DNA from: CAVWSM01 sp963757805
Lineage (GTDB): Bacteria; Actinomycetota; Actinomycetes; Jiangellales; Jiangellaceae
DNA: 64,000 nucleotides
Reading direction: 5' to 3'
Assembly (NCBI GenBank): GCA_963757805.1
Contig: CAVWSM010000025.1
Coordinates: 367,220 to 431,219, forward strand
Positions 1 through 8,459 of this stretch are shown piece after piece (the stretch's first letter is position 1; every line of letters starts with the position of its first letter). A model generated the notes under the pieces. That model was not told where the DNA came from. It did not search any database and saw only the letters and a program-made list of their open reading frames with translations. A program made the translations under genes and the position numbers.

Positions 1-369
1 GCGAGCATCGGCCTGCGTGAGCGGTGGTTCTTGCGTCTCGCCGAGCAACGGGGTTGCCGTGGCCGGCGGTTGGCCTTCAGCGACGGCGACGTCGGCGACC
101 TCAGGCAGCACCGACATGCTGATCGTGTCGGTGGAGCCGGGTTGGCCGCCGACGTACGGGCAGACGACGGCTGTCCGGGTCACTAGCTGGTCGGCGCCGG
201 GGTTGGCCTCGACCACTGACTCGGGCGGGCCAATGATCGTGCCGACGAGGATGGCAGCCGCGGACGCGCCGAGCACGCCGAGCAGCAGCCGGCGCGAGCC
301 GCCGACTATCGGCTTGCGCGGCGCGCGATCGGCGTCTGCCGTACGTGCTCGCCTTGCGGCCCTGCTCAC
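1..369 (-). CDS. DUF5719 family protein, N-terminal part (cut by window edge)
   Basis: This is the first 123 codons of a gene that runs off the window. The GTG start overlaps the TGA of the upstream glycosyltransferase as GTGA, and a strong AAGGAG ribosome site lies about 8 nt before it, which fixes the start although GTG is not the usual codon. After a basic stretch (roughly residues 1-25) there is one hydrophobic segment (LLLGVLGASAAAILVGTII, about residues 28-46), followed by an extracytoplasmic region. A DUF5719 protein with one N-terminal membrane anchor is commonly found downstream of the large GT2 gene and whiB in actinobacteria, which is the main reason for the family call. The function of the family is unknown to me. 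The call rests on position and topology, not on catalytic motifs. Confidence 0.72.
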   Translation of the reverse strand, partial: MSRAARRARTADADRAPRKPIVGGSRRLLLGVLGASAAAILVGTIIGPPESVVEANPGADQLVTRTAVVCPYVGGQPGSTDTISMSVLPEVADVAVAEGQPPATATPLLGETQEPPLTQADAR

Positions 370-3300
370 TCGCCTGCTCCTTGCTGGTCTGTTCCTTGCT
401 CGGCCGTGCGGCCAGCTGCCCGCCGGCCCCGGGCTCGGCGCCCGCCACGCTGCGCGGGGCTGGGCTTCTCCACCGGCTCGGCCGGCTGCTTTCGGGCGCG
501 TCTGCCCGCTGCTCGGCGACCAGACGGTGCCGGCGCCTCCTGTTCGGGCTCAGGCAACGGCTCGAACACGGGCTGTTCGGGCTCCGGTTCCTGCATCGGT
601 ATGGGCTCCGGCGACGGTGGCACGTACGGCGCCGGCGGCACGTACGTGGGCTGCTGCACCTGCGGGGTGGCCCTGGGTGGAGCCGCGGGCGGAGTCTGTG
701 CTGGCCTCGTGGTTGGTGGCGGCGCACTCGGCGCCGAGAGCGGCAGGTCGAGGTCCACGTCGTCGGGCTCGCCCAACCATTCCGCGGCGGTCATCGGCCG
801 GTCACTGCCTCGACGGCGACGGCCGCCGGATGACTTGCCGCCGATGACGGCGGCGGAGGTGGTGGCCCGACGGCGACGGCGACGAGCATCCCCGTCGCCC
901 TCGGCGGTCACCTCGACGGGAGCGTCAAGCGGTGCCTCGGCCGGGGCCTCGAGCGGCAGGCTGGTGATGCTGACCGGCTCCGGCTCGCGCGGCCCAACGG
1001 ACTCGCGCGCAGGGACGGTAACGCCCTCGTCCAGCTCGTCATCGGCGACATCCTCGACGCCGACCCGCCGCCGCGCGCTGGGCAGCGCGAGAACACAGAA
1101 CGCCACCGCCAGTGCCGCCTGCACCCACAGCCAGCGAGTGCGCGAACTGCCGTCGAACCCGACCTCCAGCTGCCCGCCGGACTCCGGCAGCTCGAAGCCC
1201 TGCCCCCAGCCGTTGATCACAAGCGGCTCCAGGCCGGCATCCTCGAGCGTCGCGGTCCAGCCGGGGTCGGCGTTCTCGGCGAGCAGCAGGCGGCGGCCCT
1301 CCGGGCCCGGGTCGATGCGCAGGGACGCGCTGATCGTGCCGGAGGGCAGCGGTTGGGTGGTGCCGTCGGGTTCGAGGATGCGCAGCCGCGATACGTCCGC
1401 GTCGACCCGCCAGACCGCTGAGCCGTCGGTCGCGCTGGCGCGTACGAGTCCGGTGACGGTGTCGAGCGCGCCGGCCAGCTCAGGGTCGGCCGGGCTCGGC
1501 AGGAAGACGTAGCCGACGCCGAGCTCGACCAGCGAGCCGACATCGTCGACACCGCGACCGCTCACGAGATCGCCGACGACTTGGTCGAGCACGCTGTTGC
1601 TGTGCCCCGGACCGGTCTCGGCGTCACCCATGCGTGGGCCGGCCTTACGCAAGATGGCGTAGCGAACCTCGCCGTCGGACTGCTCCTCGAGCACGAGCGT
1701 CGTCGGGTGGGCCGGCCTGGCGGTCTCTTCGACGATGTAGGCCGGCAAGACCGCCGGGTCGCGCCGCTGCAACGGGTCGTCGGCGCCGCGCCAGGCCCAC
1801 CAGCCGGCGGCAACGAGCGGCGTGACCATGCAGGCGAAGGCGAGCAGGCCGACCACCGGCTGGCGCCACGAGAAGCCCGAGCGCGACAGTCGCCCGTACA
1901 TGCCCTCCGCCGCCCCGGCGACCGCAACGATGCAGCCGAGCACGACGAGCGCGGTGGCGTATCCCGGCCACCCGGCGACCGGTGAGTCAAGCGTCGGACC
2001 GGTGACCGGCACCCGCGAGACAACGATGCCGAGCACGAGGCCGACCAGAGCAAGGCCGATGCCCGCGAGGCTCGTAGGACGCTTATCGGCGCGCAGCAAC
2101 ACAGCGGCCGCCGCAGCGACCACGCCCGCGAACAGCCAGAACGGCGCGGAGCCAGGCCCGCCTGGGTGCCCCAGCGCGACAAACCACGAAGGGAGGTCGG
2201 GGTCGGAGAGTCCGGGGCCGGGCGGGCCGGCCTCGCCGAACAGCTGCACGGGGTCGCGGAGCAGCTCGAACGTCCACGGCACCAGCAACGCCGGCGGAAC
2301 AGCCAGGATGACGGCGAACCGCAGCAGCACATCCTGCGAGTGGTAGCCGGCGAACACGGCGCCGATGACGAGTACGACGGCGACGAGCCACGCCAGCGGG
2401 ACGAACGCTGCGACAACGGCAAGCAGCAAGCCCGCCGTCCACGAGGCGCGGAACGGCCCGAGTCGCTGCGGGCCGCCGCCCAGCGTGCGACCGATCGCAA
2501 GCGCGAGCATCGGCGTAGCCACGATCGCGACACAGGTGCCGAGCCGCCCCGCCGCGATGGCGCCGGTGGTTGCCGGCAGCAGCGCGTACACGAGCGCGCC
2601 CCACACCCGCAGCGACCGGGACGTCACGAGCCGGCTCAGCAAGAGGTATGAGGTCAGTCCCGCAAGCGGAACGCAGCCGAGCATCAGGATGGTGACCGCG
2701 GCGGGGACGTTGCCGAGCGTGAACAGCGAGATGAGCGAGACGACGGCGAGGTACGGCGGCGCGGCCGACGGGCTGCCGAGCCCGACGCCGTGCCACGCGG
2801 TGACGTAGGTGCTCCACAGGTCGCCGAGGTACTGGTGCGGCGGCAGCAGCGCCCCGCCCATGAGCCGGCCGCCGAAGAGCAGGTGCCTTGACGCGACGAG
2901 CGCGATCACGAGCAGGATCACCGGCAGGAGCACACCTGGACGGACGAACACTCGCCAGAACGTCAGGTCGTCGGCCTCGAACTCGGCGTCCTCGTCGGAG
3001 TCGAGCGGGGCGCTCGCGCGGCGGCGGGCGACCGTGAGGTCCTGGCCCGCCCCGGTGCCGGAGATCACCGACAGCATCGCCTCGGACGTGTGGCGCAGCT
3101 GTTGGGCGGTCGCCGGGAAAAGGTGTTTCATGCGCTCGGGCGGGCGCTTGCGCAGCCGGCGCCGCGCGGTCCGGGCGCGAATGAGCCGGTCGGGGCGGAG
3201 AATCACTGCGCCGAGGGCGACCATCTCTTCGAACGCGGTAGCAGGCAGCTTGCCGAAGAGGAAGCCGACCGTGCGGACGATGCTGCCGAGGATGATCTGC

Positions 3301-4232
3301 AGCGCAACGATTGGTAGCCGCTTGCCCGGAGCGTTGGCGAGCTGGACATGCAGCGCGTTGCGCCGATCGACCAGGTGCGGGCGCTGCCGTGTCGCGCCGA
3401 TGCGTCGCCGGCCGTGCGCAGCCGCCTCGACGTGGTGCACGATCGCGTCGGGGCAGACGACGACGACGTGCCCCGCCATGTTGGCGCGCCAGCCGAAGTC
3501 GAGGTCGTCGCGGAACAGCGGCAGCATCGGGTCGAACCCGCGGAGCTGGTCCCACACGTCGCGGCGTACGAGCATGCCGGCGGACCCGACGGCCAGCACC
3601 TCTTTGACCTCGTCGTGCTGGCCCTGGTCGTACTCGCGACGCTCCAGACCGGTGTAGCGGCGGCCGCTCGACGTCGTCGTCAACCCGACCTCGAGCAGCT
3701 GGCGCGGGTCACGCCAGCCGCGCACCTTCGGCCCGATGACGCCGGCCTCGGGGTGGCGCACGGCGCACTCCAGCAGCGCCAGCAGCGCCCCCGGCTCGGG
3801 AGCCGAGTCGTCATGGAGCAGCCAGATCCACTCGGTGCGCCCGTCGCGTACGGGCAGGCGCGCGTCCGCGGCCGTGATGCCCTGCATGACGGCGGCGCCG
3901 TAGCCGGTGTTGCGCTTGGTCACCACAACAGCCGGGTCACCGAGCGTGCGGCGGAGGATCTCGGTGCTGTCGTCCTTGCTGCCGGTGTCGACGGCGACGA
4001 TGTTGTCGGGGGCGCGGTGCGACTGCGCGAGCGCGTCGAGGACCGCCGGGAGCCAGCGGTGACCCTCGTGGCTCACGAGCACCGCGGTCACGTGATGGCG
4101 GGCGAGCTCGCGCGGATCGACGGGCGGTGGGCCGAACTCTTCCTCGAGCCCCACGAAGTCCGAGTCGACCGGATCGATCAGCTCGGCGGGGTCGGTCTGT
4201 AGGGACCGGTGGTCGGGGAGAGTGGTCGACAT
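366..4232 (-). CDS. Large membrane glycosyltransferase, GT2 family, about 1288 aa
   Basis: A GT-A family 2 domain occupies about residues 45-300: VDTGSKDDS at about 81-89, the DDSAPEPG metal/nucleotide-sugar region at about 141-148, and an acceptor-side FRDDLDFGWR near 250. A long multi-helix membrane region follows (about 420-1000), then an extracytoplasmic part, a further helix, and an Arg/Pro/Glu-rich cytoplasmic tail of about 200 residues. The protein probably transfers a sugar to a lipid-linked or wall polymer at the membrane. I chose the ATG at 4232 (MSTTLPDH) because the residues before it read like untranslated sequence; an in-frame ATG at 4280 would add 16 residues. The gene is uninterrupted and overlaps the DUF5719 start by 4 nt, so the two are translationally coupled. 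The acceptor and donor are not deducible from sequence. Confidence 0.88.
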   Translation of the reverse strand: MSTTLPDHRSLQTDPAELIDPVDSDFVGLEEEFGPPPVDPRELARHHVTAVLVSHEGHRWLPAVLDALAQSHRAPDNIVAVDTGSKDDSTEILRRTLGDPAVVVTKRNTGYGAAVMQGITAADARLPVRDGRTEWIWLLHDDSAPEPGALLALLECAVRHPEAGVIGPKVRGWRDPRQLLEVGLTTTSSGRRYTGLERREYDQGQHDEVKEVLAVGSAGMLVRRDVWDQLRGFDPMLPLFRDDLDFGWRANMAGHVVVVCPDAIVHHVEAAAHGRRRIGATRQRPHLVDRRNALHVQLANAPGKRLPIVALQIILGSIVRTVGFLFGKLPATAFEEMVALGAVILRPDRLIRARTARRRLRKRPPERMKHLFPATAQQLRHTSEAMLSVISGTGAGQDLTVARRRASAPLDSDEDAEFEADDLTFWRVFVRPGVLLPVILLVIALVASRHLLFGGRLMGGALLPPHQYLGDLWSTYVTAWHGVGLGSPSAAPPYLAVVSLISLFTLGNVPAAVTILMLGCVPLAGLTSYLLLSRLVTSRSLRVWGALVYALLPATTGAIAAGRLGTCVAIVATPMLALAIGRTLGGGPQRLGPFRASWTAGLLLAVVAAFVPLAWLVAVVLVIGAVFAGYHSQDVLLRFAVILAVPPALLVPWTFELLRDPVQLFGEAGPPGPGLSDPDLPSWFVALGHPGGPGSAPFWLFAGVVAAAAAVLLRADKRPTSLAGIGLALVGLVLGIVVSRVPVTGPTLDSPVAGWPGYATALVVLGCIVAVAGAAEGMYGRLSRSGFSWRQPVVGLLAFACMVTPLVAAGWWAWRGADDPLQRRDPAVLPAYIVEETARPAHPTTLVLEEQSDGEVRYAILRKAGPRMGDAETGPGHSNSVLDQVVGDLVSGRGVDDVGSLVELGVGYVFLPSPADPELAGALDTVTGLVRASATDGSAVWRVDADVSRLRILEPDGTTQPLPSGTISASLRIDPGPEGRRLLLAENADPGWTATLEDAGLEPLVINGWGQGFELPESGGQLEVGFDGSSRTRWLWVQAALAVAFCVLALPSARRRVGVEDVADDELDEGVTVPARESVGPREPEPVSITSLPLEAPAEAPLDAPVEVTAEGDGDARRRRRRATTSAAVIGGKSSGGRRRRGSDRPMTAAEWLGEPDDVDLDLPLSAPSAPPPTTRPAQTPPAAPPRATPQVQQPTYVPPAPYVPPSPEPIPMQEPEPEQPVFEPLPEPEQEAPAPSGRRAAGRRARKQPAEPVEKPSPAQRGGRRARGRRAAGRTAEQGTDQQGAGE

Positions 4233-4397
4233 AGAAGGTTTCGGTCGCCTCGGCTGGGGTGCAGGGTCTGCGCCCGGCATGCGCAGCCGTTGGCCACCGG
4301 GCTGGGTCGGCCACTTACCTTACGCGACGTGGCTGAATGCGTTGGCTGGGCTGTTTCGTGGGGGCTCGTCGCTTCCGAGCCTCCCCGCCGCTCCCCC

Positions 4398-4462
4398 GCG
4401 ACTTGTCAGGTTGTCCGACCCGCTGACCTGGGCGGATGCGCTCGGCTGGCCTGACAAGTCGC
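4398..4462. repeat. 13-bp perfect inverted repeat just downstream of whiB
   Basis: The arms gcgacttgtcagg (4398-4410) and cctgacaagtcgc (4450-4462) are exact reverse complements separated by 39 nt. The pair starts 6 nt after the whiB stop. It could act as a terminator or RNA-end stabilising hairpin for whiB, but there is no T-tract and the loop is long, so a protein-binding site is an alternative. Confidence 0.45.
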
Positions 4463-4468
4463 CCTTGA

Positions 4469-4726
4469 TCAGACTGCCTTTTTGCGCAGCCGCCGCCGCT
4501 CACGCTCGGAGAGCCCGCCCCAGATGCCGAACCGCTCGTCGTGCTGCAGCGAATACTCCAGGCATTCGGCCCGCACTTCGCACGAGAGGCAGACCTTCTT
4601 GGCCTCGCGGGTCGACCCGCCCTTCTCGGGGAAGAACGACTCCGGATCGGTCTGCGCGCACAGGGCGCGCTCTTGCCAGCTCAGCTCTTCGGCGTCTGCG
4701 GAGAGCAGCTCTAGCCACTCCGACAC
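4469..4726 (-). CDS. whiB: WhiB-family iron-sulfur transcription regulator
   Basis: An 85-residue Wbl protein with the four cysteines that bind a [4Fe-4S] cluster: C23 in RALCAQTDP, then C46, C49 and C55 in VCLSCEVRAEC. The GIWGG turn and the basic C-terminal tail (ERERRRLRKKAV), which contacts DNA or sigma factor, are both present. The start is the GTG at 4726 because AAGGAGG sits 8 nt upstream; reading further upstream would add residues with no family match. It is divergent from fbiA, the arrangement seen for mycobacterial whiB2 and Streptomyces whiB, so orthology to that developmental/cell-division regulator is likely. It is uninterrupted. The assignment to the WhiB2/WhiB subgroup rather than WhiB1/WblE is inferred from synteny. 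Confidence 0.95.
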   Translation of the reverse strand: MSEWLELLSADAEELSWQERALCAQTDPESFFPEKGGSTREAKKVCLSCEVRAECLEYSLQHDERFGIWGGLSERERRRLRKKAV

Positions 4727-4811
4727 GATCGCCTCCTTGCCCTCGACTCCATGTCGCTTCTCCCCGTCGACGACCGGACCAGAGCCCGGTCGAATGAACG
4801 ACACGTATGAA

Positions 4812-4840
4812 ATTACATGCCTGCAATCCACGATAGTCAA
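4812..4840 (-). promoter_or_regulatory. Probable sigma70-type promoter of whiB
   Basis: On the minus strand TTGACT (4840-4835) and TGTAAT (4817-4812) are spaced by exactly 17 nt in an unusually AT-rich island of the whiB-fbiA intergenic region. Transcription would start near 4805, giving a leader of about 80 nt before the GTG start at 4726. No equally good promoter was seen for fbiA. Confidence 0.5.
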
Positions 4841-4943
4841 CCCGGGATCTGGTATTTGGGCAAATACACAGGTCAGCGCACGGGACTTCGGGCAGGGCGC
4901 CCCGCGTAGGCCCAGGGCCGCGCGCCCTCGGTACGGTCAGCGA

Positions 4944-5921
4944 ATGCGGATCACAGTGCTCGCAGGCGGTATCGGCGGGGCCCGGTTCCTCCGCGGGCTC
5001 AAGGCGGCTGCGCCAGATGCGGAGATAACGGTCATCGGCAACACCGCCGACGACATCACGCTGTTCGGCCTGCGGGTGTGTCCCGACCTCGACAGCATCA
5101 TGTACACCCTCGGCGGCGGACACGACGAGCAGCGTGGCTGGGGGCGGGCCGACGAGACATTCACGGTCAAGGACGAGCTGGCGGCGTACGGCGTCGAGCC
5201 CACCTGGTTCGGCCTCGGCGACCGCGACATCGCCACCCACATCGTGCGCACGCAGATGCTCTCAGCGGGCTACCCGCTGTCGGCGGTCACCGAGGCGCTG
5301 TGCAACAGATGGGATCTGGGCGTACGGCTGCTGCCCATGAGCGACGACCGCGTCGAGACCCACGTGATCGTGGCCGACCCGGACGCGCCCGGCGGCCGCA
5401 AGGCGGTGCACTTCCAGGAGTACTGGGTGCGGCTGCACGCGAAGCCCGATGCGTACGAGGTCGTTCCCGTCGGCGCATCCGATGCCACCCCCGGCCCCGG
5501 CGTCATCGAGGCGATCGCGTCGGCGGACGTCGTACTGTTCGCACCGTCCAACCCCGTGGTGAGCGTCGGCACGATCCTGTCGGTGCCCGGCATCCGCGAG
5601 GCCGTACGCGGAACCGCGGCACCTGTCGTCGGCCTGTCCCCCATCGTCGGCGGCGCGCCCGTGCGCGGCATGGCCGACCGGGTGCTCGCCGCGATAGGAG
5701 TCGAGGCGGACGCGGCGGCGGTTGCGGAGCACTACGGGGCGCGCGCGGCTGACGGGCTGCTCGACGGCTGGCTCGTCGACGAGGTGGATGCCGCTGCGGT
5801 GACCAGCGTTGAGGCAGTCGGCGTGCGCTGCCGCGCCGTACCGCTTCTCATGCGTGACGTCGACGCGACGGCAGCAATGGCGCGCGAGGCGCTCGACCTC
5901 GCCGCGGCCCTACACAGATGA
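4944..5921 (+). CDS. fbiA: 2-phospho-L-lactate transferase FbiA/CofD (coenzyme F420 biosynthesis)
   Basis: FbiA transfers the phospholactate-type side chain from its guanosine-activated donor (a phosphoenolpyruvyl donor in actinobacteria) to the deazaflavin Fo, making F420-0 or its dehydro form in the cytosol. The 325-residue protein has the family N-terminus VLAGGIGGARFLRG (residues 5-18), NTADD with the divalent-metal/Fo-site acidic residues, and APSNPVVSVGTIL from residue 200. The start is the ATG at 4944; codons upstream in the same frame are the antisense of whiB and have no family similarity. Its last codons overlap the fbiB ATG as ATGA, so the two are coupled. Length and motifs are complete. 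Confidence 0.96.
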   Translation: MRITVLAGGIGGARFLRGLKAAAPDAEITVIGNTADDITLFGLRVCPDLDSIMYTLGGGHDEQRGWGRADETFTVKDELAAYGVEPTWFGLGDRDIATHIVRTQMLSAGYPLSAVTEALCNRWDLGVRLLPMSDDRVETHVIVADPDAPGGRKAVHFQEYWVRLHAKPDAYEVVPVGASDATPGPGVIEAIASADVVLFAPSNPVVSVGTILSVPGIREAVRGTAAPVVGLSPIVGGAPVRGMADRVLAAIGVEADAAAVAEHYGARAADGLLDGWLVDEVDAAAVTSVEAVGVRCRAVPLLMRDVDATAAMAREALDLAAALHR

Positions 5922-7201
5922 GCGCGTACGAGATCCGCGGCGTCGAGGGCATCCCGGACGTACGCATCGGCGACGACATAGCCGATCTGATCGTGACCGC
6001 CGCGCCCGAGCTGCGCGACGGCGACATCCTGGTCGTCACGAGCAAGATCGTGAGCAAGTCCGAGGGCCGGGTGATGCGTGGCGCCGACCGGGAAGCGGCG
6101 ATCGACGCGGAGACCGTACGGCTTGTGGCGCGCCGCGGTGACACGCGGATCGTCGAAACGCGGCATGGCCTGGTGCTGGCCGCGGCCGGGGTTGACTCCT
6201 CCAACGTGCAGCCGGGCTGCGTCCTGCTGCTCCCCAAGGACCCGGACGCTTCCGCGCGTCGTTTGCGTGCGGGCGTACGCGAGCGACTGGGCGTCGACGT
6301 GGGCGTCATCCTGTCCGACACGTTTGGACGTCCGTGGCGCGAAGGCCTTGTCGATGTTGCGATCGGCGCGGCCGGCGTGCAGGTGCTGGAAGACCTGCGC
6401 GGGCAGAAGGACTCGTACGGCAACGAGCTCGGCATGACTGTGACGGCACTCGGCGACCAGATCGCAGCCGCGGCTGAGCTCGTGAAGGGCAAGCTTGCGG
6501 GCGTTCCGGTGGCGGTCGTGCGCGGCCTTCAGGCATACGTCACGAAGGACGACGGCCCAGGCGCGCGGGAACTGATCCGGCGCGCTGCGGATGACATGTT
6601 CCGTACGGGTTCTCGTGAGACGGTGCTGGCGCGGCGCACCGTTCGCGAGTTCAGCGATGTGCCGGTCGACCCAGAGGTCGTACGCCGCGCAGTAGCCGCC
6701 GCGATCACCGCACCCGCGCCGCATCACACGACACCGTGGCGGTTCGTGCTGCTGGAGTCTGCGGACGTCAAAACCCGGCTGCTCGACGCGATGCGCGACG
6801 CGTGGGTGGCTGATCTGCGCGGTGACGGCTTCTCCGAGGAGTCGATCGCAAAGCGCGTACGGCGTGGCGAGGTGCTGCGGCGCGCGCCGTACCTCGTGGT
6901 GCCATGCCTTGTCGCCGACGGCATGCACGCCTACCCCGACAAACGGCGGGCCGCCGCAGAGCGGGCGATGTTCCTGCTCGCCATGGGTGCGGGGATCGAG
7001 AACCTGCTGGTTGCCTTGGCCGCCGAGGGTCTGGGGTCGGCGTGGGTGTCGTCGACGCTGTTCTGCCCCGATGTCGTACGCGACGTGCTCGACCTGCCTG
7101 CCGACTGGCAGCCGATGGGTTCGGTGGCAGTCGGCCACGCTGCTGCTCCCCCGCGCGATCGGCCGGAACGCGATCCCGCGGACTTTCTGCTCGTCCGCTG
7201 A
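5918..7201 (+). CDS. fbiB: Bifunctional F420:gamma-glutamyl ligase / nitroreductase FbiB
   Basis: FbiB completes F420: the N-terminal CofE-like domain (about residues 1-245) adds gamma-linked glutamates using GTP, and the C-terminal FMN-dependent nitroreductase fold (about 246-427) is the domain reported to reduce dehydro-F420-0 in actinobacteria. Family sequence includes GIPDVRIGDDIADLI near the N-terminus, SDTFGRPWREG in the ligase domain, and RRTVREFSDVPVD at the start of the reductase domain. The full two-domain length of 427 residues is present, which separates it from stand-alone archaeal CofE. It is coupled to fbiA by ATGA. F420 supply suggests F420-dependent oxidoreductases elsewhere in the genome. 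Confidence 0.96.
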   Translation: MSAYEIRGVEGIPDVRIGDDIADLIVTAAPELRDGDILVVTSKIVSKSEGRVMRGADREAAIDAETVRLVARRGDTRIVETRHGLVLAAAGVDSSNVQPGCVLLLPKDPDASARRLRAGVRERLGVDVGVILSDTFGRPWREGLVDVAIGAAGVQVLEDLRGQKDSYGNELGMTVTALGDQIAAAAELVKGKLAGVPVAVVRGLQAYVTKDDGPGARELIRRAADDMFRTGSRETVLARRTVREFSDVPVDPEVVRRAVAAAITAPAPHHTTPWRFVLLESADVKTRLLDAMRDAWVADLRGDGFSEESIAKRVRRGEVLRRAPYLVVPCLVADGMHAYPDKRRAAAERAMFLLAMGAGIENLLVALAAEGLGSAWVSSTLFCPDVVRDVLDLPADWQPMGSVAVGHAAAPPRDRPERDPADFLLVR

Positions 7202-7230
7202 GTGTTCCGTGGAAATCGGGACGAGCGCTA

Positions 7231-7252
7231 GACTAAGTCCAGTAACTTAGTC
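7231..7252. promoter_or_regulatory. Palindromic operator of the toxin-antitoxin pair
   Basis: GACTAAGT (7231-7238) and ACTTAGTC (7245-7252) are perfect 8-bp inverted arms around a 6-nt spacer. The site ends 21 nt before the antitoxin start, the usual place for antitoxin-mediated autorepression. It is AT-rich against a GC-rich background. AGGAG follows at about 7263-7267 as the ribosome site. Confidence 0.65.
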
Positions 7253-7273
7253 CGGCCTGAACAGGAGTCTGGC

Positions 7274-7507
7274 ATGACGATGGTGGTGAACGTGCATGAC
7301 GCGAAGACGAACTTCTCCAAGCTGTTGGAGCAAGCGCACGCCGGCCAGGAGATCATCCTCGCCAAGGCCGGAAAACCGTACGCGCGGATGGTGCCATTGG
7401 CCGCGGAGCCGTCAGGGCGAGAGCCGGGTGGGCTCTGGGGACGGGTGGGTCCGGAATTCTTCGAGCCACTCCCAGAAGAGGAGCTGGAAGCCTGGGACCC
7501 GGCCTGA
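7274..7507 (+). CDS. Type II antitoxin, Phd/YefM family
   Basis: A 77-residue protein. The N-terminal half (VNVHDAKTNFSKLLEQAHAG, then EIILAKAGKPYARMVPL) is the typical Phd/YefM DNA-binding fold. The acidic tail ending FFEPLPEEELEAW would wrap around and block the toxin. The ATG at 7274 is preferred over the ATG at 7280 because AGGAG lies 6-10 nt upstream. Its stop overlaps the toxin start (TGATG), so the pair is co-translated with antitoxin first, the standard order. The palindrome at 7231-7252 is the likely autoregulatory target. Confidence 0.9.
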   Translation: MTMVVNVHDAKTNFSKLLEQAHAGQEIILAKAGKPYARMVPLAAEPSGREPGGLWGRVGPEFFEPLPEEELEAWDPA

Positions 7508-7893
7508 TGCGTGTACTGCTGGACACCCATGCACTGCTGTGGTGGTTCACCGACGACGATCGGTTGTCCGAGGCAGCTCGAGACGTGGTCCGGGACAGCG
7601 CCAACACGGTGTTCGTCAGCGCCGCTTCGGCATGGGAGATCGCGACCAAGCAGCGGCTCGGCAAGCTGGAGGGCGTCCCGCACGCCGCCGACCGATACTC
7701 CGAGCTGGTAGCAGCCGAGGCCTTCGAGCACCTACCGATCACGCACCTGCACAGCTTGCGAGCCGGGGGCTACGTCACAGCTCATCGTGACCCGTTCGAC
7801 AGCATGCTTGCCGCACAGAGCGAGCTGGAACGCCTACCAATCGTGACGCAGGACCCTGCCTTCGCGGCCTTTGGTGTCGAGCGACTCTGGTAG
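7507..7893 (+). CDS. PIN-domain toxin ribonuclease (VapC-like)
   Basis: A 128-residue PIN domain. The acidic residues that hold Mg2+ are in place: D6 in VLLDTHALLWW, E44 in SAWEIATKQ, D98 in HRDPFDSMLAAQ and D116 in TQDPAF. These toxins cut tRNA or rRNA when freed from the antitoxin. This subgroup (DTHALLWW, HRDPFD) is usually paired with a Phd/YefM-type antitoxin, as here. The target RNA cannot be predicted. The reading frame is intact and full length, so the module is probably functional. Confidence 0.92.
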   Translation: MRVLLDTHALLWWFTDDDRLSEAARDVVRDSANTVFVSAASAWEIATKQRLGKLEGVPHAADRYSELVAAEAFEHLPITHLHSLRAGGYVTAHRDPFDSMLAAQSELERLPIVTQDPAFAAFGVERLW

Positions 7894-7915
7894 GAGCTCA
7901 CACGGAGTCGGCCAG

Positions 7916-8380
7916 TCAGATCTCGCTCAACCGCAGCGCGATGCGTACGCGCCACGTCTCCAGCATCTCGTCAAACCCGGCCGCAAACGCCTCCAACAGC
8001 GCCACGCCATCGATAGAGGTTGCCGTCAGGTCGTACTTGACGTGGACGGTCGTGCCACCGCTGTAAGCCGGTTCGCAATACACACTGACCAGGCCAGCGG
8101 TGCCGTTGTCGGACACCCGCGCATAGGCCACTTGGTCACCCGTGCGCATCACGGTCACCCAAATGGTGTGAGCTCCAAGGGACGTGCTCCACACCGCCCC
8201 CACCTCGTCGGTCGCACCCGATAGGTAGGTGGGCTCCCAGCCCTCCACCCAGAGGCGCTCACCTTCCGGGGTGAACAACGGCAAGGCCATCACCGGATCA
8301 AGGCGCACTTCGAACGAACCGCTCCTCATGAGTCGGGCCGCGGCTGCTCCGGTGTCCATGCGCCGAAGTATGGCGGGCAA
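7916..8380 (-). CDS. SRPBCC-like (START/Bet v1-type) protein of unknown ligand
   Basis: A protein of about 154 residues or slightly fewer; the second ATG at 8359 (MDTGAAAARLM) is an equally possible start and neither has a clear ribosome site. The pattern SFEVRLDP..ALPLFTPEGERLW..GWEP near the N-terminus, beta-rich middle and long C-terminal helix (DGVALLEAFAAGFDEMLETWRV) resembles SRPBCC polyketide-cyclase/dehydrase-type lipid- or ligand-binding proteins. It is convergent with the PIN toxin, 22 nt apart. No enzymatic motif was seen and the ligand is unknown. Confidence 0.6.
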   Translation of the reverse strand: MPAILRRMDTGAAAARLMRSGSFEVRLDPVMALPLFTPEGERLWVEGWEPTYLSGATDEVGAVWSTSLGAHTIWVTVMRTGDQVAYARVSDNGTAGLVSVYCEPAYSGGTTVHVKYDLTATSIDGVALLEAFAAGFDEMLETWRVRIALRLSEI

Positions 8381-8459
8381 GCAAGCCGTTTCCGTGGTGC
8401 CGAGCGCGATTACCGAACAATGTCGTCACCCACGGCCATCGAGCCACCGGCGCGACGGA

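Noticed and set aside
2083..3555. 490-codon minus-strand frame inside the large glycosyltransferase
   Set aside because: Same-strand alternate frame, Arg/Pro/Ala-rich, fully explained by the 1288-residue GT2 protein.
5732..7138. 468-codon minus-strand frame opposite fbiB
   Set aside because: Third-position GC bias leaves the antisense frame free of stops; FbiB on the plus strand is full length and conserved.
7879..7911. Short hairpin CGACTC...GAGTCG between the PIN toxin and SRPBCC gene
   Set aside because: Only a 6-bp stem with a 17-nt loop and no T-tract; too weak to call a terminator.
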